NCBI GenBank assembly: GCA_027494135.1
Contig: JAOSJK010000001.1
Coordinates: forward strand, 1,529,378-1,593,377
Origin: Acidimicrobiia bacterium
Lineage (GTDB): Bacteria; Actinomycetota; Acidimicrobiia; IMCC26256; PALSA-610
DNA length: 64,000 nucleotides
Direction of reading: 5' to 3'
The translations under genes were made by a program, and so were the position numbers. The notes beneath the pieces were generated by a model. That model was given only the letters and a program-made list of their open reading frames with translations. It was not told the origin of the DNA and did not search any database. Every line of letters starts with the position of its first letter. Position 1 is the first letter of the stretch. Shown here piece after piece: positions 8,733-17,564 of this stretch.

Positions 8733-9325
8733 TGGCCGTCGACGTGATCGAAGACCAGGACGGCGCCCGGATAGTGAGGGTCCTGGCACCGCTGACCGAG
8801 GCGGACGTGCTCGCCCTGCGTGCGGGAGACCGCGTGCGGCTCAACGGTGTCATCTGGACTGCACGCGACGCCGCACACGCGCGCCTCGCAGCGCTCGACG
8901 AGGCCGGCGAGGAGTGGCCCTTCCCAGCCGAGGGAGCGATCCTCTACTACGCGGGTCCCACGCCGACGCGCCCGGGGCAGGTGATCGGCTCGGCCGGACC
9001 GACGACGGCTTCGCGCATGGACTCACTCACGGAGATGACGCTACGTCACGGCGTGAAGGCGGTCATGGGAAAAGGGGAGAGGGGCTCAGAGGTGCGCGCC
9101 GCTCTCCGGGAGCATCGCGCTGTCGCGCTGGCTGCGATCGGCGGGCTCGGAGCGATACTCGCGCGGTCGATCACGTCGTCGGAGGTGGTCGCCTTCGGCG
9201 AGCTGGGTACGGAGGCGATACGTCGCCTCGAGGTCAGCGACTTCCCGGCGGTTGTCGTGCACGACGCACATGGGGGCGATCTGTACGCCGACGCACGATC
9301 ACACTGGCGCGCGGCCAGCGCCTGA
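8732..9325 (+). CDS. Fumarate hydratase class I, beta subunit
   Basis: C-terminal (beta) half of the two-subunit class I fumarase/tartrate dehydratase. 197 residues; signature ILYYAGPTPTRPGQVIGSAG followed by PTTASRMD at about 71-98, then VKAVMGKGE and the FGELGTEAI segment. This domain supplies substrate-binding residues to the alpha-subunit cluster. It overlaps the fumC stop by one base and presumably assembles with the alpha subunit encoded at 6434-7284. Confidence 0.92.
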   Translation: MAVDVIEDQDGARIVRVLAPLTEADVLALRAGDRVRLNGVIWTARDAAHARLAALDEAGEEWPFPAEGAILYYAGPTPTRPGQVIGSAGPTTASRMDSLTEMTLRHGVKAVMGKGERGSEVRAALREHRAVALAAIGGLGAILARSITSSEVVAFGELGTEAIRRLEVSDFPAVVVHDAHGGDLYADARSHWRAASA

Positions 9326-9435
9326 GCCCGACTCCTCTGACGCGGACGAGGTGATCGAGACCCCCGAGGCTCTGCTCAGGTGAGCCGCATGGGGGGTTCG
9401 GGGCCGGTGCTCGGTTCACTGCAAGGACGGCGGAG

Positions 9436-10375
9436 ATGCACGAGGGCAGCAAGAGGGCGATCATCGCCGCATTCGTGGCGAACCTCGGGATCGCGCTGTC
9501 CAAGCTGGTCGGGTTCGGCTTCACGGGAGCAGCGTCGATGCTCGCCGAGGCGATTCACTCGATCGCCGACACCGCCAACCAGGGGCTGCTTCTCGTGGGC
9601 GGGCGGCGCGCCGATCGCGCACCCGACTCGGAGCATCCGTTCGGGTACGGGAAGGTGCGCTACTTCTGGGCCTTCGTCGTCGCACTCGTGCTCTTCAGTC
9701 TCGGCGGCCTCTTCGCCATCTACGAGGCGGTGGAGAAGCTCCGGCACCCCCACGAGCTCGAGTCGCCGGTGTGGGCCTTCGTCATCTTGGGATTGGCGAT
9801 CGTTCTGGAGTCCTTCTCGTTCCGTACGGCGTTCCGGGAGGCCCGGCCGCTCCGGCGCGGGAGGACGTGGTGGGCCTTTGTGCGCCAGGCGAAGTCGCCG
9901 GAGCTCCCGGTCGTGCTGCTCGAAGACCTCGGAGCACTGCTCGGTCTCTGCTTCGCACTGGCCGGGGTCACGGTTGCGGTGGTCACCGACGAGCCGCGCT
10001 ACGACGCCGCCGGAAGCCTCGCGATAGGCGTGCTCCTGGTCGTGATCGCCTGGGTTCTGGCGATCGAGATGAAGAGCCTCCTGATCGGGGGAGGCGGTGA
10101 GCGCCGCCGACGACGCCGCCATCCGTGCGGCGCTCGAGAACGACGGCGAGGTGCGGGTGATCCACATGCGCACCGAGCACCTCGGCCCCGACGAGGTGCT
10201 CGTCGCGGCGAAGGTCGAGATCGTCGGCGTCTCGACGGCCCCCGGCCTCGCCGACGGCATCGATGCCGCCGAGTCGCGCATCCGCGCGGCGATCGACCAC
10301 AAGGCGGTGATCTACCTCGAACCCGACCTCTTCGAGATCCGCACCGACGTCAAGGAGCTCGATCGGGACGCGTGA
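9436..10375 (+). CDS. Cation diffusion facilitator (CDF) family transporter, frameshifted
   Basis: Proton-coupled divalent metal exporter of the inner membrane. The N-terminal half shows the CDF pattern: TM1, AEAIHSIADTANQ with HxxxD metal ligands in TM2, a HPFGYGK loop, and further TM segments to about residue 215. At 10087-10091 a GGGGG run breaks the frame; removing one G gives IGEAVSAADDAAIRAAL and continues to the cytosolic C-terminal domain (VIHMRTEHLGPDEVLV, TDVKELDRDA) ending at 10375. This subgroup has a larger loop (RPLRRGRTWW). Convergent with pspA across a hairpin. The transported metal cannot be told. Confidence 0.85.
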
Positions 10376-10377
10376 GC

Positions 10378-10399
10378 CCTGCCCGGAGAGCCGGGCGGG
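10378..10399. terminator. Hairpin between convergent cdf and pspA
   Basis: GCCCGG (10381-10386), loop AGAG, CCGGGC (10391-10396), with further C/G pairs outside. It lies directly after the cdf stop and at the expected 3' end of pspA, so it may serve both. There is no U tract. Confidence 0.5.
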
Positions 10400-10401
10400 C
10401 G

Positions 10402-11221
10402 TCATGCGTGTGTCAGGCGGGGAGCTGCCCTCGCCGGCCTGCTCAGCCGGCTCCTCGGTGGGAGTCGCGTCGGCAGGCTGCGTCGCTGCGGCGGGGGCCC
10501 CGGGCAGACCGAGCTGCGTGCGGAGCTCGGAGAGACGCGCCTGTGCCTCGGCGTTCATCTGCGCCTGCTCCACCTCGACCATCCGACTCTCCACCGATGT
10601 CGAGGTGAGATCGGCCATCCCCTCGGCGCGCGCGACGCGCGTCTCGATCTTCTCGCGGATCTCGTCGAAGGTGGGGACGTCTTCGCCGACGGTGGCGCTG
10701 AGCTGCGCCATCGCCTTGTTCATCTGCTCCTGCATCTTCGCCTGATCGAGCTGGCTGAGCAGCTTCTGGCGCTCGGAGAGCTTCTTCTGGAGAGCGAGGG
10801 CGTTCTGAGATACGGAGCTCTTCGCCTGGTCGGCGGCCCTTGTCGCGTCGAGGAGCATCTGCTTAAGCCCCTCGACCTCTCGCTCCAGAGCAATGAGCCT
10901 GTTCGCGAAGCTCTCGGCAGCCTGCTGGTACTCGACGGCCTTGCCCGTGTCGCCCTTCTGCGTCGACTCGTCGGTGAGGAGCAGTGCCTGGCGCGCCGAG
11001 CCCGTCGCCTTGTCGAGGTCTTGCTGTGCCCGGTCGAGGCGCATCTGCGTCTGCTTCTGGTGCGCTATCACGTTGGCTGCCTGCTCGGTGAGGCGCCGAT
11101 GCTGGTCCTGCGCCTCGGCGATCGCCTGCTCGAGCTGGGTCTTGGGGTCGGCGGACTCCTCGAACTTCCCCGAGAGCCTCGCGGTCATGTACTTCCACCA
11201 GCGGCGCAGGAGCTTCAGCAT
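10402..11221 (-). CDS. pspA: PspA/IM30 (VIPP1) family membrane-stress protein
   Basis: Coiled-coil ESCRT-III-like protein that coats and repairs the inner membrane under stress. The start MLKLLRRWWKYMTARL is the amphipathic membrane-binding helix; the body (about 20-235) is almost pure coiled coil, with LEQAIAEAQ and MEEV-like stretches, followed by a Pro/Ala/Glu-rich tail. A TAGGCT box lies 6 bases before the ATG, suggesting a leaderless mRNA. The annotated frame stays open well beyond the convergent cdf gene; TGA codons in the other frames occur at 10413-10415 and 10402-10404 next to a CCCC run, so the true 3' end is probably there. The end coordinate is therefore uncertain. Confidence 0.85.
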
Positions 11222-11258
11222 GCCCCGAGCCTAACCCCGTGACCGCCCCCGCGCCGCA

Positions 11259-11311
11259 GACCACGAGCGTCGATAGACCACACATATTGTGGTCTATCGA
11301 CGCTCGTGGTC
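11259..11311. repeat. Palindromic element copy 1 (24-bp perfect stem)
   Basis: Left arm 11259-11282, loop CATAT, right arm 11288-11311, fully complementary. The core is GCGTCGATAGACCACA and its complement; the outer pairs spell GACCACGA/TCGTGGTC. It sits between the stop of the gene at 11312 (immediately adjacent) and the promoter of pspA. Its loop is the reverse complement of that in copies 2 and 3, so it is inverted relative to them. Confidence 0.95.
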
Positions 11312-12079
11312 TCAGGGGGAGGAGGCTTGGGAGGCTTCCTCGAGGCCTTGACGGAGGGCCTCCATGTCGTCGACGAGGGAGTCGACGTCGCTGCCGAGGC
11401 CGGCCAGGTCGGCGGCGTCGCCCGCCTTCAGTGAGAGCTCGACCGCCCGGGCCACCGCCTCGTCGAGCCGGGCGTCGAGGAGACGGAGCCGAGCCCGCGC
11501 GTCGGCGGCCACGGAGCGGATCCGCTCCGCCGTCGCGATCTGCGACTCCAGCGCCTCGACGGTGCTGCGGTAGGCCGCTTCGTCGCGCTCGCTCGCAGTC
11601 GGACCCGGCCCGGTGCGCTGCAGATCGACGAGGTCGGCGCGCACCTCCTGGACATCGAGGGTTGCCAGCCCGTCCTCCATGGCGTCGCCGCGCCTCGCGA
11701 TCCGCCAGCACTCCTTTACCCCCGTGTCGAGGCGCGAGCCGATGTCGGCGAGCCGGTCGCGGACGGGTCCGGGGCTCGCCGTACGAAGCACGTCGTCGAA
11801 CCGACGGCGCGCCTCCAGCGCCTCCTCCACGAAACGTCGCCACGTCTCGGAGAGCGTCTTGGGGTCGATGCCGGCGGTGGGACGGGGACCGCGCGGGAGG
11901 CGGAGCGCGACGAGAGCGCCGTACGCGGCGAGGCCGGCGACGATGACCGGCAGGAGACCCAAGCCCACGAGGATCGCCGCCGACGCCCCGGCACCACCCG
12001 CGAGGATCGCCGACGGCGCCATGATCGCCTCGGCCGTCCGCCGCGACTTCAGGTGCTCCGGGAGCCGATCGATCGCCAC
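11312..12079 (-). CDS. Membrane-anchored coiled-coil protein of unknown function
   Basis: 255 residues. Two adjacent hydrophobic segments occupy about residues 20-58 (IMAPSAILAGGAG, then LVGLGLLPVIVAGLAAYGAL). They are followed by about 190 residues of predicted helix and coiled coil, starting DPKTLSETWRRFVEEALEA. This layout recalls proteins of the XpaC/5-bromo-4-chloroindolyl-phosphate-hydrolysis group found near TelA and PspA genes, but I am not certain of the assignment. It lies between the VWA lipoprotein and pspA in one reverse-strand gene set, so a membrane-stress role is a reasonable inference. Its stop abuts a palindromic element. Confidence 0.6.
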   Translation of the reverse strand: MAIDRLPEHLKSRRTAEAIMAPSAILAGGAGASAAILVGLGLLPVIVAGLAAYGALVALRLPRGPRPTAGIDPKTLSETWRRFVEEALEARRRFDDVLRTASPGPVRDRLADIGSRLDTGVKECWRIARRGDAMEDGLATLDVQEVRADLVDLQRTGPGPTASERDEAAYRSTVEALESQIATAERIRSVAADARARLRLLDARLDEAVARAVELSLKAGDAADLAGLGSDVDSLVDDMEALRQGLEEASQASSP

Positions 12080-12177
12080 CGGGCCCTCACCCGACCCGTT
12101 CGATGTCGGACCTCGCGCCGGGGCCGGAGGCGCCGGAGCTGGCCTCGGGTGACCAGTGCGCCAAGCCGGCGTCGCGC

Positions 12178-14046
12178 CTAGAAATTGCTGACCACCGCCG
12201 TGAACACCGACGAGATCGTCGTCGGGTCGGATGCGTCGTAGACGGCCGCATTGGTGGCCTCGGCGATCCGTCTGAGCGTGTCGAGATCGGCATCGGCGCC
12301 GTAGGCGATCGGGAAGATCCGCACGGGCTTCGCGCTCTCGCCCTCTGCCTGCGCGCGCAGCTCCGCGAGCAGCGCCTCGAGGTCCTCGTTGCGCGGGTCC
12401 TCGTTGCGGCCGTCGGTGAGCAGGACGATCGCGTTGATGCGATCAGGGACGAAGGCTGCGAGCATGTCGCGGTAGGACGCCTGCGTGACCGTGTAGAGAG
12501 GCGTGCCGTTCATCGGTATCAGGTCGGCGATGCGCCCGGTCAACCCTTCGCGCTGTCCCCCGATCGCCTCGACCGACACGAGGTCGGCGTAGTCCGAAGG
12601 TTCCGTACCGAGATCGGTGGTGAAGATGCGCAGGCCGACCTCGTCGTCGCTCTGGAACTGGTCGAGAGCGTCGATCACGGCGTCCTTCGCAAGGTCCAGC
12701 TTGGTCGCTCCGGTGACGATGTCGCCCTCCTCGCCCATCGAGCCCGAGACGTCGAGGACGATCAGCACGCGCGCCCGCTTGCGGACCCCGTCCCACCTGT
12801 CGAGGAGGCCGCTGAGGACGGCCGGCTCGGGTACCTCGAGGAGGGTCTCCGGCTGGTCCGGGTCGACCCCGTTTGCCTTGGTGACACCCCCACCGATGGC
12901 CACCTCGGGGTTGCCGGGCCGGAACCCGTACTCGGCGACCCGCTCCTGGGCCTCGGGACGCATGACGTAGTCGCCGAAGCGCTCGGCGGCCTTGGCCTCC
13001 TGGTCGGTGACCCAGGGCGCGTCGAGGACCATGAAGGGGTTGTCGCTGTAGAGCGTCCCCTCCTTCGGGTAGACGGCGACGAGCGGGACCCGCGGCTCGC
13101 GCGGCTCCTCGCCGGGGTCGAGGATCCCGTCGGGGTTGCCGAGGTTGTAGTCGATGACCGACTTCTCCTCGACGGCGACGGCGGAGACGTAGGTGAGGGC
13201 GGTGCCGCGGGCGTCGTTGCGGAACCAGTTGTTGAGGAATGTCATCGTGATGTCGCCGTAGTGGACAACGGCACCCTCGACCGATCGCGCGAAGTTCTCG
13301 ACGGCGGGACGGTCTAGGTCTTCGAGCGAGAGACCACTCGTCTTGCCGGTCGCCGCGTAGTACTGGGCGATGGTCGCCGAGAGTGCGCTCGTGGAGTAGT
13401 TGGGATTCGTCTTGCCGAGCCTGAACGGCCCCCACTCCGGGTGCCCGTACGCTCCCCAGCCCTCCGGGTCCTGGGCGAGAGCGATGATGTCGGCGTACCC
13501 GATCGGAGTCTCCGGGTAGCCGAGCGCCGCGGCCATCGGCGCCGGCATGGCGATCACCAGTGGCGTGAGCATGAAGGGCTCGGCATTCTCGACCATCGGG
13601 TCGGCACCGCGCTCGACGAGACGCTGATTGAGGATCGCACCCCACGAAGAAGCCGCGGGCGACCACACAACGGGCTGTGGCCCGTCTGCGTCTTCGTCGC
13701 GCCATCCATCCGCGAGCAGTTGCATCGCCTTCCCGGAGGCCTTCTTCTGGACCCTGACGAAAGCACACTCCCCGCCGCCGAGGTCGGCCTCGTCCGAGGC
13801 GTTGAACTCCTGCGCGAGATCGGTGAGGAGGGCGATCTTCTCCGACGAGACGGCCATGTCGATCGGGAGGCAGTCTCCGGGGTCCAGCAGGTCTGCGTCG
13901 TCACGGAGCACCTCGGAGTCGTCACCCCCGCAGGCCGCAGCCGTGAGCGCGACGGCGAGCAACGCGCCGAAGAAGCGGATCGAAGGGCGCGGCCGACGGT
14001 GAGCAGCGAGTCCTGTGGTCACCACGGTCGAGGTAAGTGCGGTCAT
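12178..14046 (-). CDS. Lipoprotein with substrate-binding and VWA domains
   Basis: 622 residues from ATG 14046, which overlaps the upstream stop (ATGA). An N-terminal signal with lipobox LTAAAC predicts a lipid-anchored extracytoplasmic protein. Residues about 40-395 resemble an ABC-type solute-binding protein (for example NAEPFMLTPLVIAMPAPM, then AERFGDYVMRPEAQERVAEYG). Residues about 425-615 form a von Willebrand A domain with the MIDAS motif DVSGSMGEE, a TPLY Thr and LLTDGRNED. Proteins of this architecture are known in actinobacteria as substrate-binding and VWA domain proteins, with no settled function. Here it follows an anchored binding-protein-like gene and an AAA ATPase. Confidence 0.85.
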   Translation of the reverse strand: MTALTSTVVTTGLAAHRRPRPSIRFFGALLAVALTAAACGGDDSEVLRDDADLLDPGDCLPIDMAVSSEKIALLTDLAQEFNASDEADLGGGECAFVRVQKKASGKAMQLLADGWRDEDADGPQPVVWSPAASSWGAILNQRLVERGADPMVENAEPFMLTPLVIAMPAPMAAALGYPETPIGYADIIALAQDPEGWGAYGHPEWGPFRLGKTNPNYSTSALSATIAQYYAATGKTSGLSLEDLDRPAVENFARSVEGAVVHYGDITMTFLNNWFRNDARGTALTYVSAVAVEEKSVIDYNLGNPDGILDPGEEPREPRVPLVAVYPKEGTLYSDNPFMVLDAPWVTDQEAKAAERFGDYVMRPEAQERVAEYGFRPGNPEVAIGGGVTKANGVDPDQPETLLEVPEPAVLSGLLDRWDGVRKRARVLIVLDVSGSMGEEGDIVTGATKLDLAKDAVIDALDQFQSDDEVGLRIFTTDLGTEPSDYADLVSVEAIGGQREGLTGRIADLIPMNGTPLYTVTQASYRDMLAAFVPDRINAIVLLTDGRNEDPRNEDLEALLAELRAQAEGESAKPVRIFPIAYGADADLDTLRRIAEATNAAVYDASDPTTISSVFTAVVSNF

Positions 14047-15155
14047 CGAGTGACCTCCTCCCACAAGGCTCGTAGAGCGTCGATTGCACCTGCCGAAGGG
14101 AGGCCGTTGCCGTTGGGCAACGGCGGCGAGTCGGCCACTCCTGCGGCACGGGCCTCGCCGTCCACGCGCCAGCCCGCGGCAGCGAGCGCCGAACTCCCTT
14201 CGGACCCGGTGGCTACCTCGACGAGGCGGGCGGAGCCCTCGCTGCCGAGGAGGGATACGAAGACGACGTCGGCGGTTCCCACGGGCTCAGGGTAAGCGAC
14301 GACCACGGAGTCCCCCAGTCCGGACGCCCGAGCGAGGGCGGGGGCGACCTCGGCCTCCAGTGCGGCTACGGCGTCGTACTCGACGAAGCGCCCCTGCAGG
14401 AACTGCGCGAATGGGCTCCCGGCCGGCGGATCGAAGCCGTTGCGCGGCACGGCGCCCTCCAAGTGCTGGAACCAGGACGCGAACCCGTCGCTCGACTCCC
14501 AGTCGATCCTCGAGATCGCCGTCACCGGTATCTCGGGAGTCGCGAGGTAGTGCCCGACGGCCTGAGCCACCAGCAGGGCTCCGGATGCAGATCCGGCCGC
14601 GTCCGCGTGGGCGAGCTTCACGCTTCCCCATGTCGCCTCGCCGCCGAGCTCGGCCCATGGCCGACCCGCGAAGTCGCCGAGACAGCGCCAGCCGAGGTTG
14701 CGATCCGGGCAGCGCGGGGTGAGCGCCTCGGCGCGGTCCGTGCGCACCACCATGACGAGAGGGGAACGGGCGACCGGTTCGGAGACCGCGCCCAGTATCG
14801 GTCGGGCGTTGGAGCGCGCACGCGAGTCCTCGATCATCTTCGGCCATGGCGAGAGGGTCAGCCATCCATCGATCCCGGTGGCATTGCCGGTTGCGGCGTT
14901 CAAGAGCCGCGCAGCGGTCGCGCCGGCATCCTCGACGGTGATCGAGATGTCGTCGCCGAGACGATCGGCGAGGTCATGGCACGCGCCCTCCAGCTCGGTG
15001 ACGCAGACGAGCCGCGCAGGTCCGGCGGAGTCGTCGCGGCCGTTGCCGCCGCCGTCCGTCTCGTCGCCGAACACTGATGATCTGATGATCACAGCGGCGC
15101 CTACCATCGCCACCGCCGCGACGAGTGCGAGCGCGCGCTTGAGGTCCGGAGACAT
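14043..15155 (-). CDS. Membrane-anchored solute-binding-like protein
   Basis: 370 residues from ATG 15155 (MSPDLKRALALVAAVAMVGA), with one N-terminal membrane anchor; a TTG at 15173 is an alternative. The periplasmic part (about 45-370) contains binding-protein-like stretches such as IDGWLTLSPWPKMIED, ARSPLVMVVRTDRAEAL and WGSVKLAHADAAGSASGALL. It therefore looks like a diverged paralogue of the binding-protein half of its downstream neighbour, without a VWA domain. The stop overlaps that gene's start. Function unknown; it may partner with the VWA lipoprotein. Confidence 0.7.
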   Translation of the reverse strand: MSPDLKRALALVAAVAMVGAAVIIRSSVFGDETDGGGNGRDDSAGPARLVCVTELEGACHDLADRLGDDISITVEDAGATAARLLNAATGNATGIDGWLTLSPWPKMIEDSRARSNARPILGAVSEPVARSPLVMVVRTDRAEALTPRCPDRNLGWRCLGDFAGRPWAELGGEATWGSVKLAHADAAGSASGALLVAQAVGHYLATPEIPVTAISRIDWESSDGFASWFQHLEGAVPRNGFDPPAGSPFAQFLQGRFVEYDAVAALEAEVAPALARASGLGDSVVVAYPEPVGTADVVFVSLLGSEGSARLVEVATGSEGSSALAAAGWRVDGEARAAGVADSPPLPNGNGLPSAGAIDALRALWEEVTR

Positions 15156-15166
15156 CCCGGGAGAGG

Positions 15167-16738
15167 TCAGCAAGGCGTCTCACCGGCGGAGGCGGATTCG
15201 TGCTCCGGCGCAGGAGACTCGTCGGGTGCGGCGTCGGGTGCGGCGTCGGGTTCGGCGCCCTTCTCGTCGGCGGCCACCGTGTCGAGAGCGACGCCGGCGG
15301 CGGGGATGTCTTCACGGCGCAGCGTGCTGAGCTCCTCGACATCTGGCTCACCGAGCTCGACCACCCGGTTGGCGTGATGGGCGACAGAGGCCTCGAAGAG
15401 GTTGCGGGCCAGGCGGGCGTTTCCGAAGGTCGGCCCGCGCTCCTGCGCGTCGATGAAGCCGCGGACAGCCTCCAGGGCCTCGGGAGTCGCGACGTACCTC
15501 TGGCCCTCACCGATCGAGGCGAAGATCCTCACCAGATCGTCGGTCGTGTAGTCGGGGAACATGATCGTCTTCGGGAACCGCGAGCGCAGTCCCGGATTGG
15601 AGCCGAGGAACTGCTGCATAGGCGCCGGGTACCCGGCAACGACGACGACCACCTCGTCGCGCCGGTCCTCCATCAGCTTGAGGAGGGTCGCGATCGCCTC
15701 GGCCCCGAAGTCGCGGTCGCCGCCGCTGCTGAGTGAGTACGCCTCGTCGATGAAGAGCGTGCCCCCGAGCGACGAGGTCACCACCTCCTGAACGCGAATA
15801 GCGGTCTGGCCGACGTAGCCCGCGACGAGCCCGGAGCGATCGGTCTCTACGAGGTGACCTCTTGCGAGTACTCCGAGCACCCCGTAGATGCGGGACAGCA
15901 GACGGGCGACGGTTGTCTTGCCGGTACCCGGATTGCCGACGAATACGAGGTGCCTGCTGCGATCCGGTACGGGTAGGCCGTGGTTGCCGCGCATCTTCTC
16001 CACCCGCGTGAGGTTGACGATGAGTCGGACCTCGGTCTTGACGTCCGCCAGGCCTACGAGCTCGTCGAGCTCGTCGAGGAGACCGTCTAGGGTGGGGGCG
16101 ACGGCCGGCTCCTCGCCGGGCAGGCCTCCGAGTGCCGCGGGGTCGTGCCACGTAGCGGCATCCGGTTCTGCTGCGTCACCGCTCGCGCCACCGTCAGGCA
16201 TTCCTCCGGACTCCGAGCCTGTGGTCGTCGGGGGCGTGGGGCGCACGATGTAGGACGCGCGCAGGCTCTCGAGGAGCATCGCGCGATAGCGGTCGAGCGT
16301 GTCGAGGGCGTCGCGCGTCGGGATGTCGGCCAGAGCGCAGACAGCGTGCGCGACGCCGAGCGCAGCCTCGTAGTACGACCACGCAGTTGAGGTCCCGTGG
16401 GTGCGGTCGTATGCGGCGAGCTGCAGGAAGAGCGGCGACGGTTGCGAGATGAACCCGGCGTCGCGGGTGATGACGTCGCTCGTGCGCAGTCCGGTGAGTG
16501 GTCCGTTGGCGAGCTCGGGGTCGATCGAACCGAAGGTGAGGCGCATCGCGATGAGCTGTCGATCATTCAGGCGCCCGTCGGCGGCGACGAAGGCGGCGGC
16601 GATCCTCCTCGCCTCGGTGAGCAGGCCGACCGCCACGCCGTCGCCGTCGGCGCCCTCCGCCTCCGGCCAGGCGAGAACGGCGGGGCGGATCCGCTCCACG
16701 AGCTCGCGCACAGATCGTCCCAGCAGGTTCTCAGACAC
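15167..16738 (-). CDS. AAA+ ATPase of the CbbX/EccA type
   Basis: 523 residues from GTG 16738. The N-terminal region (about 1-160) is helical, then comes a low-complexity linker rich in Gly, Asp and Pro. The AAA domain has Walker A GNPGTGKTTVARLL, Walker B GTLFIDEAYSL, sensor 1 VVVVAGYPAPM, and GLRSRFPKTIMF with arginine-finger-type Arg residues, all typical of the CbbX/SpoVK/EccA clade. The C-terminal tail is Asp/Pro/Ala rich. EccA proteins work with type VII secretion, but no ESX genes are seen here. The neighbours suggest instead an envelope-remodelling system in which this ATPase acts on the VWA lipoprotein set, which is an inference. Confidence 0.85.
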   Translation of the reverse strand: MSENLLGRSVRELVERIRPAVLAWPEAEGADGDGVAVGLLTEARRIAAAFVAADGRLNDRQLIAMRLTFGSIDPELANGPLTGLRTSDVITRDAGFISQPSPLFLQLAAYDRTHGTSTAWSYYEAALGVAHAVCALADIPTRDALDTLDRYRAMLLESLRASYIVRPTPPTTTGSESGGMPDGGASGDAAEPDAATWHDPAALGGLPGEEPAVAPTLDGLLDELDELVGLADVKTEVRLIVNLTRVEKMRGNHGLPVPDRSRHLVFVGNPGTGKTTVARLLSRIYGVLGVLARGHLVETDRSGLVAGYVGQTAIRVQEVVTSSLGGTLFIDEAYSLSSGGDRDFGAEAIATLLKLMEDRRDEVVVVVAGYPAPMQQFLGSNPGLRSRFPKTIMFPDYTTDDLVRIFASIGEGQRYVATPEALEAVRGFIDAQERGPTFGNARLARNLFEASVAHHANRVVELGEPDVEELSTLRREDIPAAGVALDTVAADEKGAEPDAAPDAAPDESPAPEHESASAGETPC

Positions 16739-16770
16739 CGCACCATGCTCGCATCCCTGGGCGGACGCGG

Positions 16771-17358
16771 CTAGGAAGCAGGTTCCTCGTCCTCTCGGCG
16801 GAGTCCGAGCGTCGCCAGCAGGTCCTCGTGCATGTGCATCCAGACCGTGTGGTAGGAGTCGATGCGCGGAGAGGTGAACCAGTCGTTGTCGCCGTCTTCG
16901 AGCTTGCGCAGGGAGTCGTGCAGGCGGGCACGGTACGCGGCGAACCGGGGTACGGAGCGCGCTAGACGCCGGACGACGCCGCCGGCACGCTCGTCGAGTG
17001 CCCGTAGGCGGTCGACGACCCCCCAGTCGTATCGGAGGTCGGAGTGGTCGTTCGGCACGTTGCCGGGGCGGACCTGCCAGTCGGAGCAGAGGCGGATCAG
17101 CTCGGCGTTGAGTGGCAGGAAGGCCTCGTAGGCCCGGTGGACGGCCGCGTACTCCGGTGCGTCGTCGGCGAGGCGCACCCATGCGGCGTGACGCTCTCGG
17201 CCCTCGGGGGTCACGGCGAGGTAGGTCCGCTTGCGGACCACGAACCCGATCTCGACGAGGAGGTCGGTGTGCTCGTGCCCCGACTCCTCGACGAGTCCCC
17301 GCAGGCGGAGATCGTGGAGGAGGCCCCAGGCCTCGTGGTCGGGCGGCAGATCGCTCAC
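16771..17358 (-). CDS. Winged-helix-like regulator, conserved actinobacterial type
   Basis: About 195 residues from GTG 17358, preferred over ATG 17388 because a TACCAT box sits eight bases upstream of the GTG. The N-terminal 65 residues (LLHDLRLRGLVEES, then VRKRTYLAVTPEGRERHA) look like a winged-helix fold with a wing before TPEGR. The remainder carries AYEAFLPLNAELIRLCSDWQ, PNDHSDLRYDW and SYHTVWMHMHEDLL. I have the impression this family occurs widely in actinobacteria, often beside PEP-utilising mobile-domain proteins, as it does here. It is divergent from that cluster, so the tandem repeats at 17469-17744 lie in the shared upstream region. Confidence 0.7.
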   Translation of the reverse strand: MSDLPPDHEAWGLLHDLRLRGLVEESGHEHTDLLVEIGFVVRKRTYLAVTPEGRERHAAWVRLADDAPEYAAVHRAYEAFLPLNAELIRLCSDWQVRPGNVPNDHSDLRYDWGVVDRLRALDERAGGVVRRLARSVPRFAAYRARLHDSLRKLEDGDNDWFTSPRIDSYHTVWMHMHEDLLATLGLRREDEEPAS

Positions 17359-17453
17359 GAGCGGCGATGGTACGGGGCGCGAGTCCACGAAGGCACGCCG
17401 AAGTGGCCTTCACGACTTGAGGGTCCGCGTTTCGACTCGCGCGCGGTCGTCGG

Positions 17454-17459
17454 TAGGCT
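17454..17459 (+). promoter_or_regulatory. -10 box TAGGCT ahead of the micro-ORF array
   Basis: TAGGCT is nine bases before ATG 17469, so transcription would begin almost at the first micro-ORF start codon. Confidence 0.45.
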
Positions 17460-17468
17460 CCCCCGCCT

Positions 17469-17564
17469 ATGAGCGAGGCCGCAGGATCGTGGAGAGCACA
17501 CACCCCGCGCGGTCGAGCGTGGCCCGAGCGGCCCGGCCCGCAGGGCCAGGAGCGGAGATCATGA
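17469..17564 (+). CDS. 31-residue micro-ORF, repeat unit 1
   Basis: Reads MSEAAGSWRAHTPRG then a C-terminal half identical to the other units (AWPERPGPQGQERRS). It starts nine bases after a TAGGCT box and has no upstream ribosome-binding site, fitting leaderless translation. Its TGA overlaps the next ATG. No known peptide family; it could be a leader peptide or an accident of duplication. Confidence 0.35.
   Translation: MSEAAGSWRAHTPRGRAWPERPGPQGQERRS

Noticed and set aside
9983..10401. C-terminal extension of PspA across the cdf gene
   Set aside because: The extension is antisense to the conserved CDF C-terminal domain and follows a CCCC run; stop codons in the other frames occur exactly before the convergent hairpin.
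12103..13317. Long open frame on the forward strand opposite the VWA lipoprotein gene
   Set aside because: It is the antisense shadow of a well-supported gene; its sequence shows no family motif and has the repetitive charged look of GC-rich shadow frames. The same applies to long antisense frames at 4793-6046, 18258-19472, 33617-34414, 35415-37067 and 59480-60823.
15167..16738. AAA ATPase as part of a type VII secretion (ESX) locus
   Set aside because: The ATPase resembles EccA, but no EccB-E, mycosin or WXG100 gene is present nearby.
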